The notes beneath the pieces are model-generated. The model was not told where the DNA came from and ran no database searches. It saw only the letters and a program-made list of their open reading frames with translations. A DNA stretch of 64,000 nt. Source: Streptomyces longisporoflavus (GTDB lineage Bacteria > Actinomycetota > Actinomycetes > Streptomycetales > Streptomycetaceae). This document shows positions 1-8,800 of the stretch, piece after piece. The position numbers and the translations under genes are program-made. Within the stretch, counting starts at the first letter, position 1. Every line of letters begins with the position of its first letter. The stretch lies in contig NZ_BMTR01000026.1 in assembly GCF_014649775.1 (NCBI RefSeq), forward strand, positions 1-64,000, written 5' to 3'.

Positions 1-174
1 CCGGCGCAACTGCTCGACCTCGCGGAACGACCCCGCGTCCAAAAGCAGCTCGATCCGCTCGCGCGCGGTCAGCTTGCCCTTCGCGTGCTGTGACTCCGTC
101 GCCTTGTCGCTGGGTCCGGCCAGCGCCTGCGCACGGATCTCGTGCAGTTCGGAGACCTGATTGCGTGTCGTCAC
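1..174 (-). CDS. Acyl-CoA carboxylase beta (carboxyltransferase) subunit, N-terminal fragment
   Basis: This is the first 58 codons of a biotin-dependent carboxylase carboxyltransferase subunit (AccB/PccB family); the gene runs off the left edge. The visible protein begins MTTRNQVSELHEIRAQAL and contains KGKLTARERIELLLDAGSF, the conserved N-terminal motif of propionyl/acetyl-CoA carboxylase beta chains. Such enzymes make malonyl-CoA or methylmalonyl-CoA in the cytoplasm. Both extender units are predicted to be used by the PKS genes that follow, so a precursor-supply role is likely, though a housekeeping copy cannot be excluded from this fragment. The GTG at 174 was chosen because a GAGAGG ribosome site lies just upstream (about 186-191) and homologues start here. 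Confidence 0.85.
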   Translation of the reverse strand, partial: MTTRNQVSELHEIRAQALAGPSDKATESQHAKGKLTARERIELLLDAGSFREVEQLRR

Positions 175-392
175 TACCGATAGCCGCCTCTCGGCCGGGG
201 AACGGCCACCGTGGCGTTCGCCTCAACAGGGTGGAGGCGACGCCGCGATGACCGCCCGGGATGACCCGCGGCACGCCCGCCCAGCGGGTCTCGAGGGCGC
301 GTCGTGCCGCGCGGAGTGGTCTTCGACGCTAGGCGGGCGCGCTCACACGGCGGTAACTCGGCCTCCCCGAGCCCCGGTTCGGCCGGGCCCGC

Positions 393-803
393 TCAGTCGG
401 TGGCGATGAGCGTCCGCACGAAGTACTGCGTGTCGAAGAACTCGCGCATGGCCTTGATCCGACCGTCCTGGATGGAGAACACCGAGACGATGTTCGCCTC
501 GTAGGGCTCGCCGGAGCGGGCCGCGGCGCGGGCCACGCAGTCGAGCACGACCGTGTCGCCCTCGGCTATGACCTGCGAGATCTCGATGGTGTACGGGACC
601 TCCGTGGAGAACAGGTCCATCAGCGGCAGCATGAACTTGTTGAGGATCTCGTCCAGGCCGACCCAGTTACCGGCGAGAGGGTGATCACCGGGAATGCGGA
701 ATTCGGCGTCCTCCCAGAGGGTCGCCTGAATGGCGTCCGGGTCCCGCTCGTCAATGGCCTTGAGATATGCGAGGACAACGCTCTTCGCGTCAGTGAACGT
801 CAT
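393..803 (-). CDS. NTF2/SnoaL-like protein
   Basis: The 136-residue protein has the SnoaL-like (NTF2 fold) pattern: an N-terminal helix with YLKAIDERDPDAI, a DAEFRIPGDHPLAGNW segment, and the C-terminal strands VFSIQDGRIKAMREFFDTQYF. Members of this fold act as polyketide cyclases, hydroxylases or small ligand-binding proteins. Which role applies here cannot be read from the sequence. The ATG at 803 has a GGGAG ribosome site about 6 bases upstream; the longer reading to 875 has Pro-rich sequence of no obvious function. It is one of seven NTF2-like proteins in the window and stands between the carboxylase gene and the AfsR-like regulator. Confidence 0.8.
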   Translation of the reverse strand: MTFTDAKSVVLAYLKAIDERDPDAIQATLWEDAEFRIPGDHPLAGNWVGLDEILNKFMLPLMDLFSTEVPYTIEISQVIAEGDTVVLDCVARAAARSGEPYEANIVSVFSIQDGRIKAMREFFDTQYFVRTLIATD

Positions 804-1659
804 GACTGCTCCCGGTGTTGGGGTGGTTGACGAGAGGGGGCCGGGCTCCGGCTCTGCGACGGGGCTTTGGCACACCGTTCAAACGGAGCCGGCCCGAAGA
901 TCGCCACGTGCGGCCCGGCTTTCCGGACTGACGTGAACTCATCGGAGGCTACACCGGCCGGACCCCCGCACTTCCGGCCAGGAAAGCGCCGAACACCCGC
1001 CACAGAGACGGCGATTGCCGGGCAATGAGCAATCGAAGACGGAACAATGAGAGGGCAGCGGAAGCGGCCTTGACCGGCGGGAACGGCCGACGGAGAGCCG
1101 TCGAACGGAACTTCGAGCAGTGTCGGATACCACAGCTAGGCACTGTTAGTCACACTTGTTTTAGGGCATCACGATGGTTAGAGTGACCCTACTGGCCCAA
1201 AACGGTTGACCGCCGAGGGGCTTGTGTTCGTCACACACGGGGTACCGCTCGTGCCTCCGGGCATCAGCGGGTGACACACAAGGGGAGATACCGCACTTGC
1301 AACAAGCCTGTGCATCAGCCGTTTCAGCGTCACTCGTCGGCCTGCAGCCCGCTCCGCCCGTCACCGGCGCCGGGAGCCTGCTGCAAGAGCCCTGCGGAAT
1401 CACTAATTCCGCCCCTTAGATCCGCCGTCGGTCCCGCCCATCGCGAGGGCGCGGGCCTAACCGCGGTTCGGCACAAGCCCCCGGCCCGGATACTCCCGGT
1501 AACCCGCCTCGGCCTGCCGGGGCACGGAACCGGAGGACGGGACAACCCACGGGCCGCCACTGGCTTTTCGCCCGGACCACGAAAATCGAATGCTCAACAC
1601 CGAATGCTCAACAGAGACGCCAGTCTGCTGATACGGATTCAGTTAATTGAGGAGCAGTC
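804..1659. promoter_or_regulatory. 856-bp gene-free region upstream of the AfsR-like regulator
   Basis: No convincing gene lies here. The gap separates the start of the NTF2-like gene (minus) from the AfsR-like gene (plus), so it must hold both promoters. Its middle (about 1130-1210) is less GC-rich than its surroundings. A perfect inverted repeat, 7-base arms with a 5-base spacer, sits at 1394-1412 (GCGGAAT/ATTCCGC). A second, longer-range inverted pair lies at 1221-1234 and 1271-1282 (CTTGTGT...GTCAC against GTGAC...ACAAG). A GAGGAG ribosome site at 1649-1654 serves the regulator. Confidence 0.5.
1394..1412. promoter_or_regulatory. Candidate operator palindrome upstream of the AfsR-like gene
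   Basis: The sequence is GCGGAAT-CACTA-ATTCCGC, a perfect inverted repeat with 7-base arms, 248 bases before the regulator start. It is AT-richer than its surroundings and of the size bound by dimeric repressors. Its regulator is unknown; one of the two TetR proteins in the window is a guess only. Confidence 0.35.
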
Positions 1660-3897
1660 ATGTGGTTTCGAATACTCGGGCCATTGGAAGTCCTCGACGG
1701 CAGCCGACCCATCGCCCTGGGCGGGACCAAACAGCGCGCCACGCTGGGGTATCTGCTCCTGAACGCCAATCGGGTGGTCCCCACCCGAGAACTCCTCAGC
1801 GCGCTGTGGGCCGACGGAACACTGCCGACCACGGCGCGCAAAATTCTGCAGAACGCCGTATGGGGTCTGCGCGGCTCCCTCGCGGCCAACGGCGCCGACC
1901 GGCAGAACGGGCTCCTTCTCACCAAGGCTCCCGGATACGTCATGCAGGTCGAGCGCGACCAGGTCGACCTGCACCTCTTCCACCGCCGGATTCAGGAAGG
2001 GCGTACCGCCCTGGAGTCCGGCTCCCCCGCGCAGGCCGCGGTCATCCTCCGCGACGCCCTGTCCCTGTGGCAGGGCCAGGCCATGTCCGACCTCGTCGAG
2101 AGCGGGATCAACTGGCCCGAGCTCGACGCGGCGGAGAGCACCCGGCTCGGCGCCATGGAGGACTACTTCGAGGCCGAACTCCGCTGCGGGCGGCATCAGT
2201 CCGCACTCGGGGCACTGGAGTCGATGGTCGAGGCACAGCCCCTGCGCGAGCGCCTGTGCGGACAGTTGATGCTGGCCCTCTACCGGTGCGGCAGGCAGGC
2301 CGACGCGCTGAGCGTCTACAGCCGGGTCCGCGCGTCCCTGATCGAGAACCTCGGCCTGGAGCCGCGGCGTGAGCTGCAGTCCCTCCAGCAGGCGATCCTG
2401 ACCCAGGACTCCGAGCTGTCGCCGCCCGAGACCCGCTCGCCGGCGCTCGCGCTGGTGCGCACGGACTCCGGCGCGCCGCGGGAGCACACCCCGGCGACCC
2501 TGACGCCGGCCCCGGCCCCCGCCCCGGTCCCGCCGAGTGTGCATGAGGCCGCGGTCCCCGAGAAGACGGGCCGCACGGGCCGCACGGACCACACGGACCA
2601 CGACGACCCGGAGCACAGCAGGATCGTCACCTCCGACACGCACGGCTTCAGGACGCGCGTACGGGTACCGCGCCAGCCCACCGCTTCGGCGAGCCAACGC
2701 CGCCCGGTGAGCGTGCTGTTGCTCAGGACCGGACTCCGGTCGCCCGCGGGCGGCGGGCGGCCGAACAGCACCGACGAGGCGCGCGACCGCCAGGCCGACC
2801 GCATCCGGGAGCTCGTGGGTCAGCTCGGCGGTTCGGTGATCAGCTCCATAGGCTCCACGCAGCTGGCCGTCTTCGGTCCCGGCCGCGACGGTCACGACCA
2901 CGCCGATCGAGCCGATCGGGCCATCAGGGCCGCCCTGGCCATCCGGGACGAGTTCCACACCGCGCCCACGGTCACTCCCCTTGACCGCTCCGCCCGGCGC
3001 ACCGGCGGCGAGGCGGGGGTGCACGCCGCGGTGGCCACGGGAGAAGCCCTGCTGCGCTACGAGGCCGACGGCTCCGAGTCGCTGCGGTCGGCGGACGGAG
3101 CGCTGCTCGACGAGTGCCAGTCCCTGTTGTCCCGGGCCTCCGCGGGGGAGATCTGGGTCTGCGGGAACACCCGGCAGCAGACCGCCTCGGCGCACACCTT
3201 CGTCTCCGTCGGCGATTCGCCCCGGGCCTGGAAAGTGAACCGGTCGCGTCCGCGCGCCGAGCAGCCGCTGCCGGCGGGTGTGGTGGACAGGGAGATCGAA
3301 CTCGACCTCCTGCGGGGCATGTTGGAGCGCGTCCGGCACCGCGAGACCCCCCACGTGGTCACGATCGTCGGAGAACCCGGCATCGGGAAGAGCAGGCTGC
3401 TCAAGGAGTTCGAGCGCCGCTCGATGGGACAGCCCGCCGCCACCTGGTTCCTGGGGCGCGGCGACACTGACCAGGAGCGCCGTCCGGCCCGCAATGCTCA
3501 CCTTTTCCATTTGCGAAAGAGTCCGCTCTTCGATCCGTACGGGAACGAGACGCTGGAGATCGATCTGACGCAGGCCCTGAAGTCGGGCCAGAACCCCCTG
3601 GAGCGCATCGCGCAGGACTGCCCGCTCGTCATGTTCGTCGACGATCTGCACGAGGCGGACAACGCCCTGCTCGACTTCGTCGGCAGGATGAGCAGTGAGG
3701 TGGCCAGGGCTCCGTTATTCATCGTGGCCACGGCGCGCCCCCAGCTCTTCGACCGGCGTCCGGGCTGGGGCGGCGGGACACCGCACTTCACGACCATCTC
3801 CATCGATCCGCCCGGCATGTCCTGCCGCCTGCCGACGAGGCCCGGGGCCGCTCCCGCGAACCGCCCGCTCTCCGGTCTCGCCGACTGCACACCTTGA
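1660..3897 (+). CDS. AfsR/SARP-type regulator with cyclase-like and AAA ATPase domains, C-terminally short
   Basis: This is a probable pathway activator. Residues 1-95 form an OmpR-like winged helix (start MWFRILGPLEVLDG) and about 100-245 a BTAD domain, the SARP DNA-binding pair. A Pro/Ala-rich linker follows, then a class III nucleotide-cyclase-like region (about 345-525). A P-loop ATPase has Walker A GEPGIGKS near residue 571 and Walker B LVMFVDDLHEAD near 656. Large family members usually continue through several hundred more residues, often TPR repeats; this one stops at 745 with a Pro/Ala-rich tail of no clear homology, so it looks truncated, perhaps by a frameshift near 3800. Codon 686 (3715-3717) is TTA, read by the developmentally controlled bldA tRNA. 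The ATG has a GAGGAG site 5 bases upstream. Confidence 0.85.
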   Translation: MWFRILGPLEVLDGSRPIALGGTKQRATLGYLLLNANRVVPTRELLSALWADGTLPTTARKILQNAVWGLRGSLAANGADRQNGLLLTKAPGYVMQVERDQVDLHLFHRRIQEGRTALESGSPAQAAVILRDALSLWQGQAMSDLVESGINWPELDAAESTRLGAMEDYFEAELRCGRHQSALGALESMVEAQPLRERLCGQLMLALYRCGRQADALSVYSRVRASLIENLGLEPRRELQSLQQAILTQDSELSPPETRSPALALVRTDSGAPREHTPATLTPAPAPAPVPPSVHEAAVPEKTGRTGRTDHTDHDDPEHSRIVTSDTHGFRTRVRVPRQPTASASQRRPVSVLLLRTGLRSPAGGGRPNSTDEARDRQADRIRELVGQLGGSVISSIGSTQLAVFGPGRDGHDHADRADRAIRAALAIRDEFHTAPTVTPLDRSARRTGGEAGVHAAVATGEALLRYEADGSESLRSADGALLDECQSLLSRASAGEIWVCGNTRQQTASAHTFVSVGDSPRAWKVNRSRPRAEQPLPAGVVDREIELDLLRGMLERVRHRETPHVVTIVGEPGIGKSRLLKEFERRSMGQPAATWFLGRGDTDQERRPARNAHLFHLRKSPLFDPYGNETLEIDLTQALKSGQNPLERIAQDCPLVMFVDDLHEADNALLDFVGRMSSEVARAPLFIVATARPQLFDRRPGWGGGTPHFTTISIDPPGMSCRLPTRPGAAPANRPLSGLADCTP

Positions 3898-3948
3898 CCG
3901 CCCCGACCCGCCGATCTCCGACCCGCGACCCTCCGACCTCCCCCTGCG

Positions 3949-4731
3949 TCAGTGGTGAAGTCCCTTCTTGCCGGGTGTCCAGAAGGGCTTGACCTTGATC
4001 TGCGTACGAGGCCACTTGCGCACGTGCACGAGGTGGTCCCGGACCGCCTGGCAGGTGCGCGCCTCACCCGCGACGTACGCCATGCCGACCTCCTCGGGGA
4101 GGCCGAGGTCGGACACGGCACCCAGCAGAGTCTGCGAGGAGACCGCGGAGGCACCCTTGCGGTGGGCGCGCCTGAGGACGTGCGGTCCGGGCACGGGCAC
4201 CTCGTCGTCGGGGGTCTCGCTCTCCAGGACGCCGTACACATGCGCCTCGGGGCCGAGCGCCCTGATCATGGGGCCGAAGGCCGCGGTCGCCGTCTCCTCG
4301 CCGATGAACACGTGGTACGGAGCGTCCGGTTTGAGGTCGAAATCGCCCAACGGGCCCCAGAACGAGACCTCGTGACCCACCTCGACGTCGCGGACCCAGC
4401 GCAGTCCGATACCCTCGCCGTCATAAAGATGCGCCCGGATTTCAACTTCCCGGCCGTCATCCGACTGATCCCAGACCGAATAGGTGCGGAGGGTTTCTCC
4501 GGGGCGCAGGATCCCGTACAACGACAGAGGGTCGTTGATCTGGATCCGGATGTGGCGCCCCGGGGGGATGGCCGCTCCGCCCAACCCGTCGGCGGCGATC
4601 CTGATGCGCTTCATCGTCGGGGTCACCGATCCCGCCTCCGTGATCACCCCCTCGAGCCGCTGCTTGGCGAAGAGGTGTTCAAGGGGATTGAGTGACGGGC
4701 GCCGCGCGGGCTTCACCGTACCGTCCGGCAT
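3949..4731 (-). CDS. Siderophore-interacting-protein family flavin reductase
   Basis: The 260-residue protein has the two-domain SIP layout: an N-terminal FAD-binding barrel (about 20-125) with the FAD signature RTYSVWD, and a C-terminal NAD(P)H-binding-like domain ending in AYVAGEARTCQAVRDHL and VKPFWTPGKKG, typical of the family. Characterised relatives (ViuB/YqjH type) reduce ferric siderophores with NAD(P)H in the cytoplasm. In a polyketide cluster a member could instead supply reduced flavin or act on the product; this is inference. AAGGAG lies 5 bases before the ATG at 4731. The gene converges on the AfsR-like gene with a 51-bp gap and diverges from a TetR gene, which probably controls it. 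Confidence 0.85.
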   Translation of the reverse strand: MPDGTVKPARRPSLNPLEHLFAKQRLEGVITEAGSVTPTMKRIRIAADGLGGAAIPPGRHIRIQINDPLSLYGILRPGETLRTYSVWDQSDDGREVEIRAHLYDGEGIGLRWVRDVEVGHEVSFWGPLGDFDLKPDAPYHVFIGEETATAAFGPMIRALGPEAHVYGVLESETPDDEVPVPGPHVLRRAHRKGASAVSSQTLLGAVSDLGLPEEVGMAYVAGEARTCQAVRDHLVHVRKWPRTQIKVKPFWTPGKKGLHH

Positions 4732-5008
4732 GGGGACTCCTTCTCATGATCAAGTGATGCCAGGGCACTTCGGCGCCCGTCTCCAGCGTGTCGATCAGCC
4801 GCTCGTCCGTCGGTCCCGGCGTCCCTCACTCACGCGCCGGCGCCGCCGCCTGCCGCATCGGCAAGCGCTTTCACACCCGGGCCCCGCGCATCGCGACCGT
4901 GGACCATGCGTCGCTTTCTCATTAATGTTTCACGCAATGACTTAGATTACTGCCACTAACAAACCATAGCTTGCCTATCATGTCAATGACTGGAAGTGAG
5001 GACTGAAG
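4732..5008. promoter_or_regulatory. Divergent promoter region between SIP reductase and TetR genes
   Basis: The 277-bp gap contains an AT-rich stretch (about 4915-4990), unusual here. Within it CAATGAC occurs twice (4935-4941 and 4984-4990), and the second copy is part of the small palindrome GTCA-A-TGAC (4982-4990). On the minus strand TTGACA (4981-4986 reversed) resembles a -35 element facing the reductase gene, but no good -10 at 17 bases is seen. Autoregulation by the TetR protein at this site is the usual arrangement for such a divergent pair. Confidence 0.4.
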
Positions 5009-5740
5009 ATGACGCAGCAGACGTCAAGCAGCCGCGTGCAGAAGCGTCGGCAAGCCACCCTGCTGGAGATCCGCAGCACGGCCCGCCAGCTCCTGCGCAA
5101 GCACGGGCCGACAGGCGTGACGGTCAACGCCGTGGCCCGTGAGATGGGCATGAGCGGACCCGCCGTATACCGCTACTACGCCAGCCATGACGCGCTGGTC
5201 GAAGCGGTGATCGCGGATTTCTACCAGGAGCTGACGACAACCATGCAGGCAGCTCGGGACGCCTGCCCGCCGGAACAGCCCGGCAGACGCCTCGCGGCCA
5301 CATGTCGCTCGATGCGCGCCTGGGCGATCGACCACCCCGGCGAGTTCAGCTGGATGTTCGCGAGCCCGGTCCACGCGGCCACCCGCGAGGACGCGGAGTC
5401 GCCCCGACTGCGCGCCGGACAGCAGTTCGAGAAGGTCTTCCTCGACCAGTTCGTCGAGATCTGGGAGAAGAACCCCTGCCCGTCCACACGGTTCGAGGAG
5501 CTGGCCCCGTCCCTTCAGGAGCAGATCCTCGATTACGCGGCCAGGTCCGGGAGCCCGCTGCCGCCCGAGGCGCTGCACCAGTTCCTGACGAGCTGGATCA
5601 GGCTGTACGGACTGCTGTGCATGGAAGTCCTCCACCAACTGGACTTCGCCTACTCGGACCTCGAGCCCGTCTTCGAGGAGAACCTGAAGGAACTGTGCGC
5701 CATGCACAACCTCGAGTACGAGCCGCCGCAGGCGTCGTAG
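5009..5740 (+). CDS. TetR-family transcriptional regulator
   Basis: The 243-residue protein starts with a TetR helix-turn-helix (about residues 20-68) containing GVTVNAVAREMGMSGPAVYRYY, followed by an all-helical ligand-binding domain that includes WAIDHPGEFSWMF, seen in TetR proteins with a WHG-type C-terminus. It should be a cytoplasmic, ligand-responsive repressor. It is divergent from the SIP reductase and convergent with the type I PKS, so the reductase and itself are the first candidate targets. A GAGGACTGAAG leader provides the ribosome site. Confidence 0.9.
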   Translation: MTQQTSSSRVQKRRQATLLEIRSTARQLLRKHGPTGVTVNAVAREMGMSGPAVYRYYASHDALVEAVIADFYQELTTTMQAARDACPPEQPGRRLAATCRSMRAWAIDHPGEFSWMFASPVHAATREDAESPRLRAGQQFEKVFLDQFVEIWEKNPCPSTRFEELAPSLQEQILDYAARSGSPLPPEALHQFLTSWIRLYGLLCMEVLHQLDFAYSDLEPVFEENLKELCAMHNLEYEPPQAS

Positions 5741-5746
5741 CGAAGC

Positions 5747-5799
5747 CCCGGCCGCCCGCCCCCGCCCTCTGGGAGAGAGGCCGGGCGCGGGCGGCCGGG
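5747..5799. terminator. Bidirectional hairpin terminator between TetR and type I PKS
   Basis: Thirteen-base arms at 5747-5759 and 5787-5799 are perfectly complementary. They lie in the 67-bp gap between two convergent genes, where a shared terminator is expected. There is no U-run, as is usual in Streptomyces. Confidence 0.7.
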
Positions 5800-5807
5800 A
5801 CGCCTTC

Positions 5808-8800
5808 TCAGCGCGCGTCCGGCGCGGGGAAGTGGCCGACGCCCACGAAGAAGTCGACGTACTTGCGGAAGAGTTCCTCGGTGAGCGGAGGGCATTCGAC
5901 GCCGGTGCCGACCAGGGCCGCCTCCGTGGAGGTCGTGTCGATGCCCGCGTTGGAGCCGTCGCCGCCGAGCGCGATCGCCTCGAAGGCGTCGAAGAGCGGC
6001 AGCATGGCGTTGTCGCGGTCCGCCTGTACGCGGGCGCGCCAACTGTCGTGGTCCGCCTCGTCGATCGTGTAGCCGTAGCCCCGCAGGTACTCCACGCAGG
6101 TGCGGAAGGTCGCCCCGCTCTGGTTGAAGAAGTGGAAGATCTGTCCGGACGCCTCCTTCTTCCCGGACAGGGCGACGATCCCCGCGCTGACGTAGTCGAC
6201 GGGCACGAAGTGCACGTCCCCGCCGAGCCCCTCGGGGGCCGCGCCGGCCTGCACCAGGCCCTTGAGGCTGAGCCACACGAAGTCACTGGTCTGGCAGGCA
6301 CCCCGCGCCTGGTCGCCCGAGATGACGTCGGCCCGGTGGATCGTCACCGGAAGACCCCGGTCGCGGGCGAGGCCCACGATCTGCTCCGCCACCCACTTGC
6401 TCTGCACATAGCCGGTGGGCTGCCGCTCGACGGGCGCGGTCGGATCCTCGGGCCTGCGGGGCAGGCCGCCGGGCTCGGAGCCGGCGAAGACGCCCGTGGT
6501 CGACACGTAGTGCACGGGCACCGAGCGGTGCCGTGCGGCGAGGCGCAGCACCTCGACGGTGCCGGAGACGTTGGGCGCCTTCAACTCCGTGTACGGGTAG
6601 AGCCAGTTGACGGTGGCGCCAGCGTGGTAGACCGCGTCCACGCGCCTGGCCAGGGTGTCGAACTCCTCCTCGTCGAGCCCCAGGCGCGGCGCGGCGAGGT
6701 CGCCGACGACCACGGAGAGGCGTGCGGGGTCGATCTCGTCCCAGACCCGGAACCATTCGAGGCCCGCCTTGAGCCGTGCCCGCGCGGCCTCTTCGTCGGC
6801 GCCGCGGACCAGGCAGTGCACCGTGCCGTGTCCCGTGCGCATCAGGTCGCGGAGCAGGAAGGCGCCGAGGAAGCCGGTGGCGCCGGTGAGCAGGACCTCT
6901 GCCGGGTCCGTGACCTCGTACGACACCTCGTCGGCGGGGACGATGTCGGCGGGCAGGTCGATCTCGGCGGCGAAGTCCACCGCGTCGCGCGAGGTGGACA
7001 CCTGGTCCCCGAGCCGTTCGAGCAGGACGGTCCGCAGGAAGGCCGCGAGCTCCGTCGGTGTGGGCCGGTCGAAGACCACCGTGGCCGGGAGCCGGCAACC
7101 GGTGGTGCTCGCGAGCTGGTTGCGCAGTTCGACCGAGGTCAGGGAGTCGAAGCCGAGGTCCGAGAACCGCTGTTTCGGCCGGATGCCGTCGGCGTTCATG
7201 TGTCCGAGCACGGTGGCGGTCTCGGCGAGGACCAGGTCGAGGACCCGGCTCAGCTGCTCCTTCTCGTCGAGTGCGGCGAGGCGCCCGAGGAGGGTGTCGA
7301 AGCCGTTGTCGACGTTCTGGGCCGTGCGGCGCACCGGTGTGCGCAGGAGTCCCCGCAGTACGGCCGGTACCTGCGAGGGCCGTTCGCGCAGGGTCGCCGC
7401 GTCCAGCGGCATGCCCACCAGGGCGGGCGTCCCGAGCCGCAGCGCGGTGTCGAGCATGGCCTGACCCTGTTCCTGCCCGATGGGGCGGAAGCCGCCGCGG
7501 GCGATGCGGCTGAGGTCCGCCTCGTCCAGGTGTCCGGTCATGCCGCTGTCCTGGGTCCACACGCCCCAGGCCACCGAGGTGGCGGCGAGCCCCGCGGCGG
7601 CGCGGTGCTCGGCCAGGGCGTCGAGGAAGACGTTGGCGGCGGCGTAGTTGGACTGTCCGGCGCCGCCGATGACACCGGCGACGGAGGAGAACAGGACGAA
7701 CGCCGTCAGGTCGAGGTCGCGGGTGAGTTCGTGCAGGTGCCATGCCGCGTCGACCTTGGGGCGCATGACCGTGTCGAGGCGCTCGGGCGTCTGGTCCTGG
7801 AGCAGCCCGTCGTCCAGGACACCGGCGGTGTGGACGACGCCGGTCAGCGGCCGGTCGGCGGGCACGCTCGCCAGCAGGGCGGCGAGGGCATCGCGGTCGG
7901 CGATGTCGCAGGCGGCGATGTCCACCTCGGCGCCGAGGCCGGTCAGTTCGCGGCGCAGCTCGTCGGCGCCGGGGGCGTCCGGGCCACGCCGGCTGACGAG
8001 GAGCAGCCGTGCGACGCCGTGCTCGACGACGAGGCGCCGGGCGAACAGGGCGCCCAGGGAGCCGGTACCACCGGTCACGAGGACCGTGCCGTCGGGGTTC
8101 CACCGGTTGCGGTCGGGGCCCGTGGCGGGGGTGGCGGGCGGTGCGACGCGGCGCAGGCGCGGTACGAGGACCGCGCCGTCCCGGATCGCCGTCTGCGGCT
8201 CCCGGGAGGCGAGGACCGCCGGCAGCGCGGCGACGGAACGCGGGTCTGCGTAGGGATCGCCGTCGCCGTCGCCTGTGAGGTCGAGGTCGAGGTTGCCGTC
8301 GAGGTCGACCAGGACGATCCGTCCCGGCGCCTCGGACTGCGCCGAGCGCACAAGGCCCCACAGTGCGGCGGCCTGCGGATCCGTCGTGCCCTCCCCCAGC
8401 GGGCTCATGGCTCCCCTGGTCGCGATGACCAGCGGGGTGGCGGCGAGTTGCTCCTGTGCCAGCCATTCCTGCAGCAGCGCCAGCATCCGGTGGGCCGCCG
8501 CGCGCACGAAGCCGGGGACGTCCGCTCCGGCCGGCGGCTCGTGCGGCCGGGTGAGGTCGAGCAGGACGGCGTCCACGGGTGTGTCGGCGGCCGTTACGGC
8601 GTCGATGCCGGCGAAGACCGGGGCGCCGGGCACGGTGAGGCCGGGGCGGTCGCCGAGGAGACCCCAGCGCGGGGCGCTCGCTGCGTCCGGCGATCCGTGC
8701 AGCGGTTGCCAGACCGTCTCGAACAGGGCGTCGTAGCTGTGCTTGAGCGACGTGTTGAGGGTCTGGGCGGTCAGGGTACGCGGGGTGACCCGCTCGGCGG

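Noticed and set aside
1639..3651. A 670-codon open frame on the minus strand, antisense to the AfsR-like gene
   Set aside because: The plus-strand reading has clear winged-helix, BTAD and P-loop motifs; the antisense one has none.
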